59,662 nucleotides of DNA. Origin: Melioribacter sp. Its GTDB lineage: Bacteria; Bacteroidota; Ignavibacteria; Ignavibacteriales; Melioribacteraceae. The position numbers and the translations under genes were made by a program. The stretch is taken from contig JAHEZQ010000027.1 of the NCBI GenBank assembly GCA_023250955.1, positions 1-59,662 of the forward strand, read 5' to 3'. Under the pieces are notes generated by a model. That model had not been told where the DNA came from, did not search any database, and saw only the letters and a program-made list of their open reading frames with translations. Shown piece by piece: positions 37,197-45,968 of the stretch (position 1 is its first letter; each line of letters opens with the position of its first letter).

Positions 37197-37961
37197 TCAA
37201 TTAATAACTGTAATATAAGCCGTTTTGATTAATAATTCCTTTTCGTCGGCAACTGAAAACCGATATTCACCAACTTTGGTAAATGTATATTTGAAAAAAA
37301 CATCTTCCCAATCTGGATCCAACTGATATTTTTTTGAAGCAACAAATTCATCGTAATCAATACTGTAATTGCTTTTACGCATAATAGTGACATGAATACG
37401 TTCTGTGTTAAGCGGGCTACTACATTTCAAGTATAAACAAACCAAACCGTTGTCTGATTTTAAAGATATATTCTTTTTTAGATTGACAGGGATGCCCGAT
37501 AAAACATTATCACAGAAAACAGCTTCTACATTTCTGTAGTTAATTGAACTGGTTGATTGATCTTGCGGAGGTTCTTTATAATTACCGACAATTATACTTG
37601 TCGCAGCTAATGTTTTTTTATTTGCGTCGGTGAAAAAAATTTCATACTTGCCTTCCTTAGCAAATTTAAAATTTGATGCAAGCCAATTCCTATCCTTTTC
37701 TAACTTATAAACTTTATTAAATTGATTTTGTTTAAATCCCCCAGAGGTCATATCTATAAAAAGAAAAACAGTACTACCAGAAATTTTTTTGTTCCCGGTG
37801 TTTAATAAAAAACAGATAGTTTGGTTAAGAGAAATATTTTTTGAGTAAACAATATCAATCGGTTCTCCGGTTTGTGTGTAAGCTTTGCAGATTGTTATAT
37901 GTTGGGCGAAAAGCTCTCCGCCAACAAAAATTAAAATTATTATTAGAAATAATTTTTTCAA
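37197..37961 (-). CDS. Secreted protein of unknown function
   Basis: 254 residues with a signal peptide (1-19, core LFLIIILIFVGGELFAQ). The remainder is beta-rich, with two similar halves (each containing an F-x-K-x-G-x-Y/E-Y/F-x-F/I-x-x-x-D motif: FAKEGKYEIFFTDANKK and FTKVGEYRFSVADEKE), suggesting duplicated Ig-like or CBM-like domains. The start is TTG at 37961 with no obvious ribosome-binding site; no in-frame ATG is available before the signal peptide. Immediately upstream of rfbA (22 nt) and divergent from the ABC transporter. No family recognised. Confidence 0.7.
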   Translation of the reverse strand: MKKLFLIIILIFVGGELFAQHITICKAYTQTGEPIDIVYSKNISLNQTICFLLNTGNKKISGSTVFLFIDMTSGGFKQNQFNKVYKLEKDRNWLASNFKFAKEGKYEIFFTDANKKTLAATSIIVGNYKEPPQDQSTSSINYRNVEAVFCDNVLSGIPVNLKKNISLKSDNGLVCLYLKCSSPLNTERIHVTIMRKSNYSIDYDEFVASKKYQLDPDWEDVFFKYTFTKVGEYRFSVADEKELLIKTAYITVIN

Positions 37962-38292
37962 ATTATTGAAATGATTATTGATTCTTAGAATTGATTGTAA
38001 AATTTAAAAGTAATATAGTAATTATATTACTGGAACTGAACCACCCTCAATACTAGAGGGGAGCCTATGGTATCTACCCATAAACAAAAATTCTGAAATC
38101 TTTCTCCCAAATAAATATTAAACAAGTTGTATACCCGTCGGAAATTGGCTCAATTTTATTAGCGAAAAAAATCTGATTCCTAAGAAAGTTTTTATAAATT
38201 TGGCGAAACAATAATTTAATTGCATAAAAGGAATGGACGGGACAACATTAACACGGTTCATTCGTCTTAATCATCAAACAAATGGAGTTATT
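37962..38292. promoter_or_regulatory. Divergent intergenic region with two adjacent small hairpins
   Basis: Region between the secreted unknown gene (minus) and the ABC transporter gene (plus). Two adjacent hairpins: CCCTC (38044-38048) / GAGGG (38056-38060) and TATGG (38066-38070) / CCATA (38078-38082). TAAATTTG at 38195-38202 matches the Bacteroidota TAnnTTTG -7 element and would suit the ABC operon, but no matching -33 box is evident. No gene seen. Confidence 0.35.
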
Positions 38293-38295
38293 TTG
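38284..38295 (+). promoter_or_regulatory. Ribosome-binding site that favours a TTG start for the ABC ATPase
   Basis: GGAG at 38284-38287 sits at proper spacing before TTG 38293. The in-frame ATG at 38233 has a GGA abutting it with no spacing and would add about 20 residues that homologous ATPases lack. Confidence 0.55.
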
Positions 38296-39216
38296 AATTC
38301 CGAACAAGTAATTGAAGTTCGCGGACTCACTAAAAAATTTGGCAGTTTAACTGCCGTTAATAATCTTGATCTAAATGTTTACCGTGGAGATGTGTTCGGA
38401 TTTCTAGGGCCGAACGGAGCCGGCAAAAGTACAACAATTAGAATGCTGCTCTCGCTAATCAAACCAACCAGCGGTGAGATGAAAATTTTTGGTAAGTCTA
38501 TTACAAAAGACAGAAAAGAAATTTTTTCAAAGATCGGCGCTATTGTAGAGAAGCCGGATTTTTATCTTTATCTATCCGCATACAAGAATTTGGAAATTCT
38601 TGGTAAACTTTCCGGCGCAGATACTTCAAAGAAAAAAATAATGAGCATGCTGGAATTGGTCGGTCTTGAGAAAAGATACAAAAGCAAGGTGAAAACTTAT
38701 TCGCATGGAATGAAACAGCGTCTTGGCCTCGCTCAAGCTTTACTTCACGATCCGGAATTGATCATACTTGATGAACCAACAACGGGTCTCGATCCTCAGG
38801 GGATGAAAGAGATCCGTGATTTGATAATTTATCTTAGTAGAGAAAAAGGGAAAACAATTTTTCTTTCATCTCACATACTACACGAAGTTGAATTGATTGC
38901 AACAAGAATGATCATCATTAGTAAAGGAACAGCACAAGTAGAGGGAACTGTTGAAGAACTTCTAAAGAGCGAAAAGGTAGTGGTAACTTTCGAAGTAGAT
39001 AAAATTGAAGAAGCGATGAAGACAGTGAATGAATCTAAGTGGAAAGAAAATTTTAAGTCAACATCAAAAAGTGAAATTAATTTTGAATTAACGAAAAATG
39101 AGATTGCACTGCTAAATAAATATTTAATTGAGAAAGGAATATTAGTGAGCGCAGTTGTGCCGGTTCGTTCCCTTGAAGATTACTTCTTAAGAATTACGGA
39201 AGGAGGCACAAAATGA
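38293..39216 (+). CDS. ABC transporter ATP-binding protein
   Basis: 307 residues from TTG 38293 (327 if the ATG at 38233 is used). Walker A GPNGAGKST, Q-loop region, signature SHGMKQRLGLAQAL, Walker B LIILDEPTTGLDP and H-loop SSHIL are all intact. The C-terminal 80 residues are the accessory domain of the DrrA/CcmA-like subfamily. Energises the permease encoded next (4-bp ATGA-type overlap at 39213). The substrate is not predictable; drug, lipid or ion export are all possible for this subfamily. Operon continues with a LolA-like protein 10 nt after the permease, hinting at an envelope-lipid role (inference). Confidence 0.93.
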   Translation: MNSEQVIEVRGLTKKFGSLTAVNNLDLNVYRGDVFGFLGPNGAGKSTTIRMLLSLIKPTSGEMKIFGKSITKDRKEIFSKIGAIVEKPDFYLYLSAYKNLEILGKLSGADTSKKKIMSMLELVGLEKRYKSKVKTYSHGMKQRLGLAQALLHDPELIILDEPTTGLDPQGMKEIRDLIIYLSREKGKTIFLSSHILHEVELIATRMIIISKGTAQVEGTVEELLKSEKVVVTFEVDKIEEAMKTVNESKWKENFKSTSKSEINFELTKNEIALLNKYLIEKGILVSAVVPVRSLEDYFLRITEGGTK

Positions 39217-40052
39217 TTACATTAATTTGGCTCGAACTTCAAAAAATGTTTAGGAAATGGAGAACTTACATCGGTTTTATCGCAATAGGATTTCTTGCAA
39301 TAGTAGTACAAGTTGCGCTTTATTTTACCGGCGCAAAGATGATAGATTTTCAGATGCGTGGAATAGAACAATCATTTGTAATGGTTGGAAATCTCTTCAA
39401 TGGTTATTTTATCGCACGGTTCATTCTAATGGCATTGATAATTCACATCCCGTTTTTAATAGTTATTGTCGGTGGCGATCTACTCTCTGGTGAAGCAACT
39501 GCCGGAACATATCGCATGTTACTTACACGTCCGGCTTCCCGTTTTCAAGTGGTTACAGCAAAATTTATTGCAGGATGGATCTCTGTACTTTTACTCTTAG
39601 TGTGGTTAATGTTTTTAAGTTTAATAGTAAGTCTGTTGCTTTTCGGTTCCGGTCCTCTTCTTTCATTTCAAGGAATGAAGTTAGTCATAATTGCTCAGAA
39701 TGATATCCTATGGAGATTCCTCTGTGCTTATCTGTTTGCATTAATAAGCATGTCAACAGTTATTTCAATTTCGATTTTCTTTTCTTCATTTGTTCAGAAT
39801 GCAATTGGACCAATTGCTGCAACGATGGCGGTAATAATAATATTTCTGATATTATCAGCAATACCAATTGATTTTTTCCAAACAATTAAACCATATCTAT
39901 TTACCAATCACATGTCTCAATGGGATGGTTTTTTTAGCGACCCGGTTGATTATGGCGAGATCTTTCATTCAATGTGGTATCTGTTAGCACACATAGTAGT
40001 TATTTACGGAATTACAACTTACATCTTCATTAAAAAAGATATTTTAAGTTAG
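39213..40052 (+). CDS. ABC-2 type transporter permease
   Basis: 279 residues with six hydrophobic segments (about 18-38, 70-90, 118-140, 170-195, 205-225, 255-275), the usual count for ABC-2 permeases. GGDLLSGEATAGTYRMLLTRPASR matches the coupling-helix region seen in such permeases. Excellent AAGGAGG ribosome-binding site, and the start overlaps the ATPase stop by 4 bp. Inner membrane. Partner of the preceding ATPase. Confidence 0.9.
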   Translation: MITLIWLELQKMFRKWRTYIGFIAIGFLAIVVQVALYFTGAKMIDFQMRGIEQSFVMVGNLFNGYFIARFILMALIIHIPFLIVIVGGDLLSGEATAGTYRMLLTRPASRFQVVTAKFIAGWISVLLLLVWLMFLSLIVSLLLFGSGPLLSFQGMKLVIIAQNDILWRFLCAYLFALISMSTVISISIFFSSFVQNAIGPIAATMAVIIIFLILSAIPIDFFQTIKPYLFTNHMSQWDGFFSDPVDYGEIFHSMWYLLAHIVVIYGITTYIFIKKDILS

Positions 40053-40062
40053 AGAGAATAAT

Positions 40063-40803
40063 ATGAAAAAGATTTTGATAACACTTTGTATAATTACCTT
40101 TGTGTCCACATCTGCGCAAACTAAAGATCCTAATAAAATACTAGATGCTGTCCGTCAAAAATTTAATCAAGCAAAAGATTATCAGGTTGATGTGAACGTA
40201 AAACTTGATATGAGTTTTATTAAAGTTCCTGACATGAATGTTAAAGTGTTTTTTAAGCAGCCGGACAAAGTGAAACTTCAGTCGGAAGGATTTGCTATGG
40301 TGCCTAAACAAGGTTTAAATTTTTCACCTGCTCAATTGCTTAAAGGAGATTTCACAACTATTTACGTCCGTTCCGAAACAATTGATAATCGTAAAATAAA
40401 TGTTATAAAGATAATCCCGAATAGTGATTCGTCTGATGTTATTCTATCAACATTATGGATTGATGCAGCTGAATCTGTAATTCGCAAAGCAGAAACTTCT
40501 TCAAAAAAAGGTGGAACAACAAAAATTGAATTGAATTATGATAACACCAAATACGGGTTGCCCTCGCAGGTTAAACTTTTTTTCAATTTAGGTGAAATGC
40601 AAATGCCTTCAACACTTTCTAATCAAACAAATGAAAATAAAGATTCAGAAGACAAAAACAGAAGAAGAAATAAAGCGATCGGCGAAGGAATGTCTCTCAA
40701 AGGTTCCGTTACTATGAATTATAAAAATTATCAGATCAATAAAGGAATACCGGATAGTTTTTTTGTTGAGAAGGAAAAAGAGAAGAAGAAAACAATTGAC
40801 TAG
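40063..40803 (+). CDS. LolA-like outer-membrane lipoprotein-sorting family protein
   Basis: 246 residues. Signal peptide (1-19, ending TSAQT), then a half-open beta-barrel type sequence: ILDAVRQKFNQAKDYQVDVNVKL opening, VFFKQPDKVKLQSEG (the MWFKRPDRFR-like strand), TIYVRSETIDNRKINVIKI, LWIDAAESVIRKAE and the KIELNYDN strand. This is the LolA/LolB-like periplasmic carrier layout. The last 50 residues are Lys/Glu-rich (KDSEDKNRRRN, EKEKEKKKTID). 10 nt after the permease gene, so it is probably part of the same transporter operon, handling a hydrophobic ligand in the periplasm. Confidence 0.78.
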   Translation: MKKILITLCIITFVSTSAQTKDPNKILDAVRQKFNQAKDYQVDVNVKLDMSFIKVPDMNVKVFFKQPDKVKLQSEGFAMVPKQGLNFSPAQLLKGDFTTIYVRSETIDNRKINVIKIIPNSDSSDVILSTLWIDAAESVIRKAETSSKKGGTTKIELNYDNTKYGLPSQVKLFFNLGEMQMPSTLSNQTNENKDSEDKNRRRNKAIGEGMSLKGSVTMNYKNYQINKGIPDSFFVEKEKEKKKTID

Positions 40804-40806
40804 TAT

Positions 40807-40829
40807 TTAAAAACTAGAGCAAGCCTCTA
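40807..40829 (-). terminator. Terminator between the convergent LolA-like and YceI genes
   Basis: Stem TAGAG (40815-40819) / CTCTA (40825-40829) with a 5-nt loop. On the minus strand it runs straight into TTTTTAAATA, so it best fits the YceI gene. On the plus strand a GTTTTTATT lies about 11 nt past the stem, so it may work in both directions. Confidence 0.55.
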
Positions 40830-40860
40830 AAAGAAATAGGGTTTTTATTATTTAGATTAA

Positions 40861-41496
40861 TTATTTATTCGAACCAACTATATTAATGCTGATTTCAATT
40901 TTTTCCGCAACTTTATTTCCGATCAAAGCATTATCAACATCGTAATCTGAAAGATTAATATTAAATTTTGCATGAACCCCCAGCAAATCACCCGGCGCAC
41001 GTTTTCTTGTCTGATCATTTTCATCAAGGTAAGTAGCATCAATATCTGCAACAACTTCTTTTGTTACACCATGCATAGAAAAATTTCCTTTTACTTTGAA
41101 TTCGAGTTTATTATCGGCTGTTTGCTTTACATCGCTAATAGAAACGATCTCAAAGGAAATTTCAGGATATTTATCAGCATATAACCAATTAGAGCTTTGC
41201 AAATGGTGATTACGTAAATCAATTCCTGTGTTTATCGAAGAAACTTTAACTGATATTTTTCCTTTTAAGGTCTTGGCAAAATTAGCAACATCAAATGTAA
41301 CAGAACCAAGAACTACATTTCCTGTTCCGGTAATATCTTCAAGCGGCGTTGCGCTGAAAAAAGAAGCTTGATTCCTTCCGTTTTTATCTTCGAAATTAAA
41401 AGTTTGTGTCCCGGTTGCTTTTACTTTGAATCCTTGTGCGGATATAATTGTACTTATAAACAGAACCGTTAAAAAAGACGAAAGAAATTTATTCAT
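40861..41496 (-). CDS. YceI family periplasmic protein
   Basis: 211 residues from ATG 41496, which has CGGAG 8 nt upstream. A longer in-frame form to 41532 is rejected because the signal peptide (FLTVLFISTIISAQG) directly follows 41496. YceI features: NFEDKNGRNQASFFS, GTGNVVLGSVTFDVANF, GIDLRNHHLQSSNWLYADKYPEISF split over strands, and the KGNFSMHGVTKEV block. These are lipocalin-like periplasmic proteins that bind long isoprenoid or amphiphilic ligands; physiological role mostly unclear. 44 nt after the small membrane protein gene. Terminator at 40807-40829. Confidence 0.92.
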   Translation of the reverse strand: MNKFLSSFLTVLFISTIISAQGFKVKATGTQTFNFEDKNGRNQASFFSATPLEDITGTGNVVLGSVTFDVANFAKTLKGKISVKVSSINTGIDLRNHHLQSSNWLYADKYPEISFEIVSISDVKQTADNKLEFKVKGNFSMHGVTKEVVADIDATYLDENDQTRKRAPGDLLGVHAKFNINLSDYDVDNALIGNKVAEKIEISINIVGSNK

Positions 41497-41540
41497 AAAG
41501 AACTCCGTTTCAGTTATTACTGAACTAAACATTTGTTCAG

Positions 41541-41819
41541 TTACGAAAGTTCAGTAGATCTTTTTTTATCCCTAAACAGATAGAATAAAAGACTGCTGAT
41601 GAAAATAGTTATCACACTAATTACAAGACTAAGATCAAGTCCCCAAATAAATTTATTAACCCACTCTTTTTGAACCATATCCGGGAACAATTCATCTTTC
41701 TTTTCGATCAGTACCTGGGTTCTTGTAAAGATATGCCCGCCGAATGCTATCCATATGATTATAAGAGCAACAATTATAACTGCTGCTATAATCAGGGTTC
41801 GTTTTTGTTTTATGTTCAT
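41541..41819 (-). CDS. Small two-span membrane protein
   Basis: 92 residues with two membrane segments (about 8-28 and 62-84) separated by a charged loop (FTRTQVLIEKKDELFPDMVQK). A clear AAAGGAAT ribosome-binding site precedes ATG 41819. No family recognised with certainty; positioned directly before the YceI gene and probably co-transcribed. Could be an accessory or assembly factor for YceI, but nothing in the sequence proves it. Confidence 0.7.
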   Translation of the reverse strand: MNIKQKRTLIIAAVIIVALIIIWIAFGGHIFTRTQVLIEKKDELFPDMVQKEWVNKFIWGLDLSLVISVITIFISSLLFYLFRDKKRSTELS

Positions 41820-41983
41820 TTTGTAATTCCTTTATGCATGTTATTACATTTGGAATATACTAAATAACGAATAAATTCATTGTAATGGTGAATCTATCAA
41901 ATTGAATCTTACTATGAAATGATTTAATTTTTCACCACTATTAATTAAATAAAAATCGAAAAGGAAAATCAATAAGGGTTATT

Positions 41984-43210
41984 ATGAAAATTCATGAGTA
42001 TCAGGCAAAAGAAACATTAAAGAAATTCGGTGTTCCTGTTCAAGACGGAGTAGCCATAAAAAAATTATCAGAATTTGACAACGCAATTTCACAACTTCAA
42101 GCGAGAGGAATAAATCAGTTTGTAGTCAAATCACAAATTCATGCCGGCGGAAGAGGAAAGGGTAAACTTTACAATCCAAATAATAGAGAGGAATTAGTTT
42201 TTGAAGGCGGAGTTAAATTTACAACATCGGTAGATAAAGCTCGCGAGTATGCATCCAAAATGCTTGGCAATTTATTGGTTACTCATCAGACCGGAGCTGA
42301 AGGAAAAATTGTAAAGACACTTTTTATTACTGAAGGATTGGATTATAAAAAAGAATTGTACTTAGGAATACTTCTTGACCGCGGTGTTTCAAAGAATGTA
42401 ATAATGGCATCAACAGAAGGCGGAGTTGAAATTGAAAAAGTTGCCGAAGAGACTCCGGAAAAAATTATTAAGGAGTGGATTGAACCATCTGTTGGCATTC
42501 AATCTTATCAAGCACGTAAACTTGCATTTGGACTTGGACTTGAAGGAAATGCATTTAAAAGTTTTATCAGTTTCATTATGAAATTATATAAAGCTTATGA
42601 AGAAACAGACGCATCACTTCTTGAAATAAATCCGTTAATTATCACTAATGATGATAAGATTGTTGCGCTTGATGCTAAGATGAATTTTGACGATAACGCA
42701 CTATATCGTCATCCCGAACTTGTTGCCTACCGTGATCTTGATGAAGAAGATCCACTGGAAATTGAAGCCTCTAAGTTTAATCTCAATTATATTAAACTTG
42801 ATGGTAATGTTGGATGTATGGTTAACGGAGCAGGATTGGCGATGGCTACAATGGATATTATAAAATTAGCTGGTGGTGAACCGGCAAACTTTTTGGATGT
42901 CGGCGGTGGAGCGAACAAAGAAACAGTTGCAAATGGTTTTAAAATAATTTTGTCCGATCCAAATGTTAAAGCAATCTTGATAAATATTTTCGGTGGCATA
43001 GTCCGCTGCGACCGTGTTGCTCAAGGTGTTATTGATGCAGTGAAAGAAATTTCGGTTACTGTTCCTGTTGTTGTCCGTCTTGAAGGAACAAATGCAATGG
43101 AAGCAAAAGAACTTCTTGAGAATTCAGGATTGAATTTTGAAGTTGCAACAACACTACAAGATGCAGCAAAGAAAGTTACATCCGTTCTTACTGCCGAAGT
43201 TGTTGTATAA
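41984..43210 (+). CDS. sucC: Succinate-CoA ligase (ADP-forming) subunit beta
   Basis: 408 residues. Begins MKIHEYQAKETLKKFGVPV, the family's hallmark; ATP-grasp domain with VVKSQIHAGGRGKGK, then LLEINPLIITND and the C-terminal CoA-ligase domain with NGAGLAMATMDIIK, FLDVGGGA and INIFGGIVRCD. Catalyses succinyl-CoA + ADP + Pi to succinate + ATP + CoA with SucD in the TCA cycle. sucD is not adjacent and is not in the window, whereas sucCD are usually paired. An unknown 123-aa gene follows by 30 nt. Slightly longer than the usual 385-400 residues. Cytoplasmic. Confidence 0.96.
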   Translation: MKIHEYQAKETLKKFGVPVQDGVAIKKLSEFDNAISQLQARGINQFVVKSQIHAGGRGKGKLYNPNNREELVFEGGVKFTTSVDKAREYASKMLGNLLVTHQTGAEGKIVKTLFITEGLDYKKELYLGILLDRGVSKNVIMASTEGGVEIEKVAEETPEKIIKEWIEPSVGIQSYQARKLAFGLGLEGNAFKSFISFIMKLYKAYEETDASLLEINPLIITNDDKIVALDAKMNFDDNALYRHPELVAYRDLDEEDPLEIEASKFNLNYIKLDGNVGCMVNGAGLAMATMDIIKLAGGEPANFLDVGGGANKETVANGFKIILSDPNVKAILINIFGGIVRCDRVAQGVIDAVKEISVTVPVVVRLEGTNAMEAKELLENSGLNFEVATTLQDAAKKVTSVLTAEVVV

Positions 43211-43240
43211 AATAATTATAAAGGAATTTATAAAAGTAAA

Positions 43241-43612
43241 ATGATTGAAATAAAAATTACAATAGATACTGCTTTAAGTCTTCTTCTGGATAGAATGAAA
43301 TTCGAATTAAAGTTACGTCAGAAACAAGGAGTTCTTAAACCTGGTTTAAGATTGGAAAATCTATCTTATAAAGATCTTATTAATTTAATCGAAGCATCGG
43401 TCTTTGATACGGTCTTTCTTTTACCTGTAGATTTGATCACATCAGAAACAAATCTTATACAAATAATTACTGGAACAGTGCGTGCACTTGCTAAAGTTCT
43501 TCACCGGGAGGAATTTTTACTTTACACTACACAACAGGCCAGAAAACTAATTGATCCAATCTACAATTACTTTCAAGATTCACTAAAAGAAAATATATAT
43601 AATTACAATTGA
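43241..43612 (+). CDS. Hypothetical protein downstream of sucC
   Basis: 123 residues, no signal peptide or membrane span; mostly helical with a basic N-terminal third (MKFELKLRQKQGVLKPGLRLENL) and a hydrophobic middle (FDTVFLLPVDLI). Codon use matches neighbours and it lies 30 nt after sucC with AAAGGAATTT upstream of ATG 43241, so it is likely a real gene on the sucC transcript. No family recognised. Confidence 0.65.
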   Translation: MIEIKITIDTALSLLLDRMKFELKLRQKQGVLKPGLRLENLSYKDLINLIEASVFDTVFLLPVDLITSETNLIQIITGTVRALAKVLHREEFLLYTTQQARKLIDPIYNYFQDSLKENIYNYN

Positions 43613-43736
43613 GGTAGAAGCGTATTATATATTTCAATTGTTGATATGCCACGTTTTATGTTAATATTTTTATGCTGCTATCAGTGAGTATATATTTTAA
43701 AATAATGTTGTATCTTTTAATTAGAATCGTTCTATA

Positions 43737-45746
43737 ATGAAGAAAAAAAAAATACCAAAGAAAAAAATACAGCAGTTAAAAACTAAGGTAAAAACTAAAT
43801 CTACACCTACATCAGGAAGTAATTCTACATCTCAAAAACTTTTCAGACAAAAGAAAATAATATCCGATCTAAAAAAAGTTCAACTCCTTTTAACTGATAG
43901 CGAAGAACGATATAGAAAACTTGTTGAACTTTCTCCGGATGCAATTGCAGTTCACACAGAAGGTAAGTTCGTTTATGTTAATAAAGCCGGATTAGACTTA
44001 ATCGGAGCCAAAACCGAGAAGGAAATAGTGGGTAAGCTGGTTTTAAGTATTGTGCATCCGGATTCTAGGAAAATTGTAAAAGAAAGGCTAAATCAGATGA
44101 GCGAAGGTAAAACAATGTCGCTCATCGAAGAGAAATTTATTCGCTTAGACGGTACAATCGTAGATGTAGAAGTGGCGGCTATGCCGCTAGTATATAATGG
44201 TAGACCCTCTATTCAAGTTGTTGCAAGGGATATTACGCAACGAAAATTATTAGAAACACAATTAGCAGAAACCGATATCTATTATAAAACTTTAGTGGAT
44301 GCTTCTCCGGAAGGGATTTCAGTTATTAGTCTTGATGGAAAAATAATATTTGCTTCATCAAAGTTGTATGAACTATGGGCACTTCCTAAAAATTATAATT
44401 TGTGTGGCAGTTCAATTACAGATTGGATCCACCCCGATTATCATAATTTAACTTTTCGAAGAATAAAGAAATTTTCAGTCCCATATAGCAATTTTGTTTC
44501 CGATGAATATAAAATGATAAGATATGATAAATCTGTTTTTTGGGGACAAGTTACATCAACACAGATATTTAATAAAGACGGTAAGGTAAAAGCGATTTTA
44601 AGCCTAACACGCGATATAACAGATAGAAAAAAAGCAGAAGAATCACTTCGCGAAGCTGAATACTGGCTGGTGCAATCTCAAAAAGTAGCCCAATTAGGGT
44701 CATATATACTTTCCTTTAATTCAGGATTATGGACAAGCTCAGAAATTCTTGATGAAATATTCGGTATCGGAAAAAATTATGAAAGGAATGTTGATGGATG
44801 GAGTAAGATTATTCATCCCGAACAAAGAGAGGAGATGCTTCAGTATTTTGAAAATATAATAAAAAACAAACAACCATTTAATAAAGAGTATCGAATAATT
44901 AGAGAGAATGATAAAATTGAAAAATGGGTTTTGGGACTTGGTGAATTTGTTTATAATGAATATGGTTCCCCTGTAACAATGTTTGGAACAATTCAAGATA
45001 TTACTGAAAGGAAAAAAGTTCAGCAGGAAATTATTGAGGCGAAAAACAAGGCGGAAAAATCCGATCGGCTCAAGTCGGAATTTCTTGCTCAAATGTCTCA
45101 TGAAATTAGAACACCGATAAATATTATTTTGAATTTTGTTAGTTTGATAAAAGAAGAAGTAAAACAGGAAACTAGTGATGACCTGAAAACATCATACGAG
45201 ATTATAGATTCCGCCAGTAGAAGAATTATCCGCACAATTGATTTGATATTAAACATGTCTGAAGTCCAAACGGGAACATATGAGCCGACTAAAAACTTAA
45301 TTGATATTAATAAAGATGTCTTAGATAGATTATATAATGAATACAAAAACTATGCAGTACGAAAGAATTTAGATTTTTCACTCAGGAAAGAAACCGGAGA
45401 CACTAAAATTTTATTAGATGAATACAGCGCTACTCAAATATTTGCCAACCTGATTGATAACGCAGTTAAGTATACCAGCAACGGAAAAGTTGAAATACTT
45501 GTTAGAAGAAATGATGATAAAAAATTGGTTGTTGAAGTAAAAGATACTGGCATTGGTATATCGGAAGAGTTTCTGCCACTCCTTTTCGAATCATTTGCAC
45601 AAGAAGAGCATGGTTACACGCGTAAGTTTGACGGCAACGGATTGGGATTAGCGCTTGTAAAAAATTATTGTGAAATGAATAATGCCCGAGTTGAAGTTCA
45701 CAGCACAAAAGGAATGGGTTCTGCCTTCAGAGTAATATTCAATTAA
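43737..45746 (+). CDS. Soluble PAS sensor histidine kinase (3 PAS)
   Basis: 669 residues. A very basic N terminus (KKKKIPKKKIQQLKTKVK), then PAS1 (about 56-175), PAS2 (178-305), PAS3 (307-432, PAS_3-like), HisKA with [13 protein letters not shown] near 455, and HATPase with VKDTGIGISEEF and NGLGLALVKNYC boxes, ending FRVIFN. No membrane segment and no receiver domain, so the cognate regulator is a separate protein. Its kinase core is strongly similar to that of the next gene and to the remnant at 55.6 kb, marking a local paralogue family. No Shine-Dalgarno visible before ATG 43737. Confidence 0.92.
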   Translation: MKKKKIPKKKIQQLKTKVKTKSTPTSGSNSTSQKLFRQKKIISDLKKVQLLLTDSEERYRKLVELSPDAIAVHTEGKFVYVNKAGLDLIGAKTEKEIVGKLVLSIVHPDSRKIVKERLNQMSEGKTMSLIEEKFIRLDGTIVDVEVAAMPLVYNGRPSIQVVARDITQRKLLETQLAETDIYYKTLVDASPEGISVISLDGKIIFASSKLYELWALPKNYNLCGSSITDWIHPDYHNLTFRRIKKFSVPYSNFVSDEYKMIRYDKSVFWGQVTSTQIFNKDGKVKAILSLTRDITDRKKAEESLREAEYWLVQSQKVAQLGSYILSFNSGLWTSSEILDEIFGIGKNYERNVDGWSKIIHPEQREEMLQYFENIIKNKQPFNKEYRIIRENDKIEKWVLGLGEFVYNEYGSPVTMFGTIQDITERKKVQQEIIEAKNKAEKSDRLKSEFLAQMSHEIRTPINIILNFVSLIKEEVKQETSDDLKTSYEIIDSASRRIIRTIDLILNMSEVQTGTYEPTKNLIDINKDVLDRLYNEYKNYAVRKNLDFSLRKETGDTKILLDEYSATQIFANLIDNAVKYTSNGKVEILVRRNDDKKLVVEVKDTGIGISEEFLPLLFESFAQEEHGYTRKFDGNGLGLALVKNYCEMNNARVEVHSTKGMGSAFRVIFN

Positions 45747-45779
45747 ATATTTATTGCCATCTTGACTATCCATTAATTA

Positions 45780-45799
45780 GAGTTAAAATATTTTAACTC
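45780..45799. promoter_or_regulatory. Perfect 20-bp palindrome between two kinase genes
   Basis: GAGTTAAAATATTTTAACTC reads the same on both strands. It lies 34 bp after the first kinase stop and 170 bp before the second kinase start. It could be an operator for a dimeric regulator; as a hairpin it would lack a loop and a T-tract, so a terminator is less likely. Confidence 0.45.
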
Positions 45800-45968
45800 C
45801 TCCCTTATGCTAATATCTTAATATTTAGTTCTATTAGAATAAAATATTTATTATGTTAATACTAAGTTTAGTTTATATAGAGATTTTTACTTAAGCAAAA
45901 ACGACTAAACAAAGCTTACAGTCGAGCTACAATTAAATATATATTTATAACATTTTTTTGAGTTCTGA

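Noticed and set aside
39257-39493. Plus-strand 78-codon frame inside the ABC permease gene
   Set aside because: It is a frame-shifted shadow of the permease, rich in Cys, Arg and Ser, without a ribosome-binding site.
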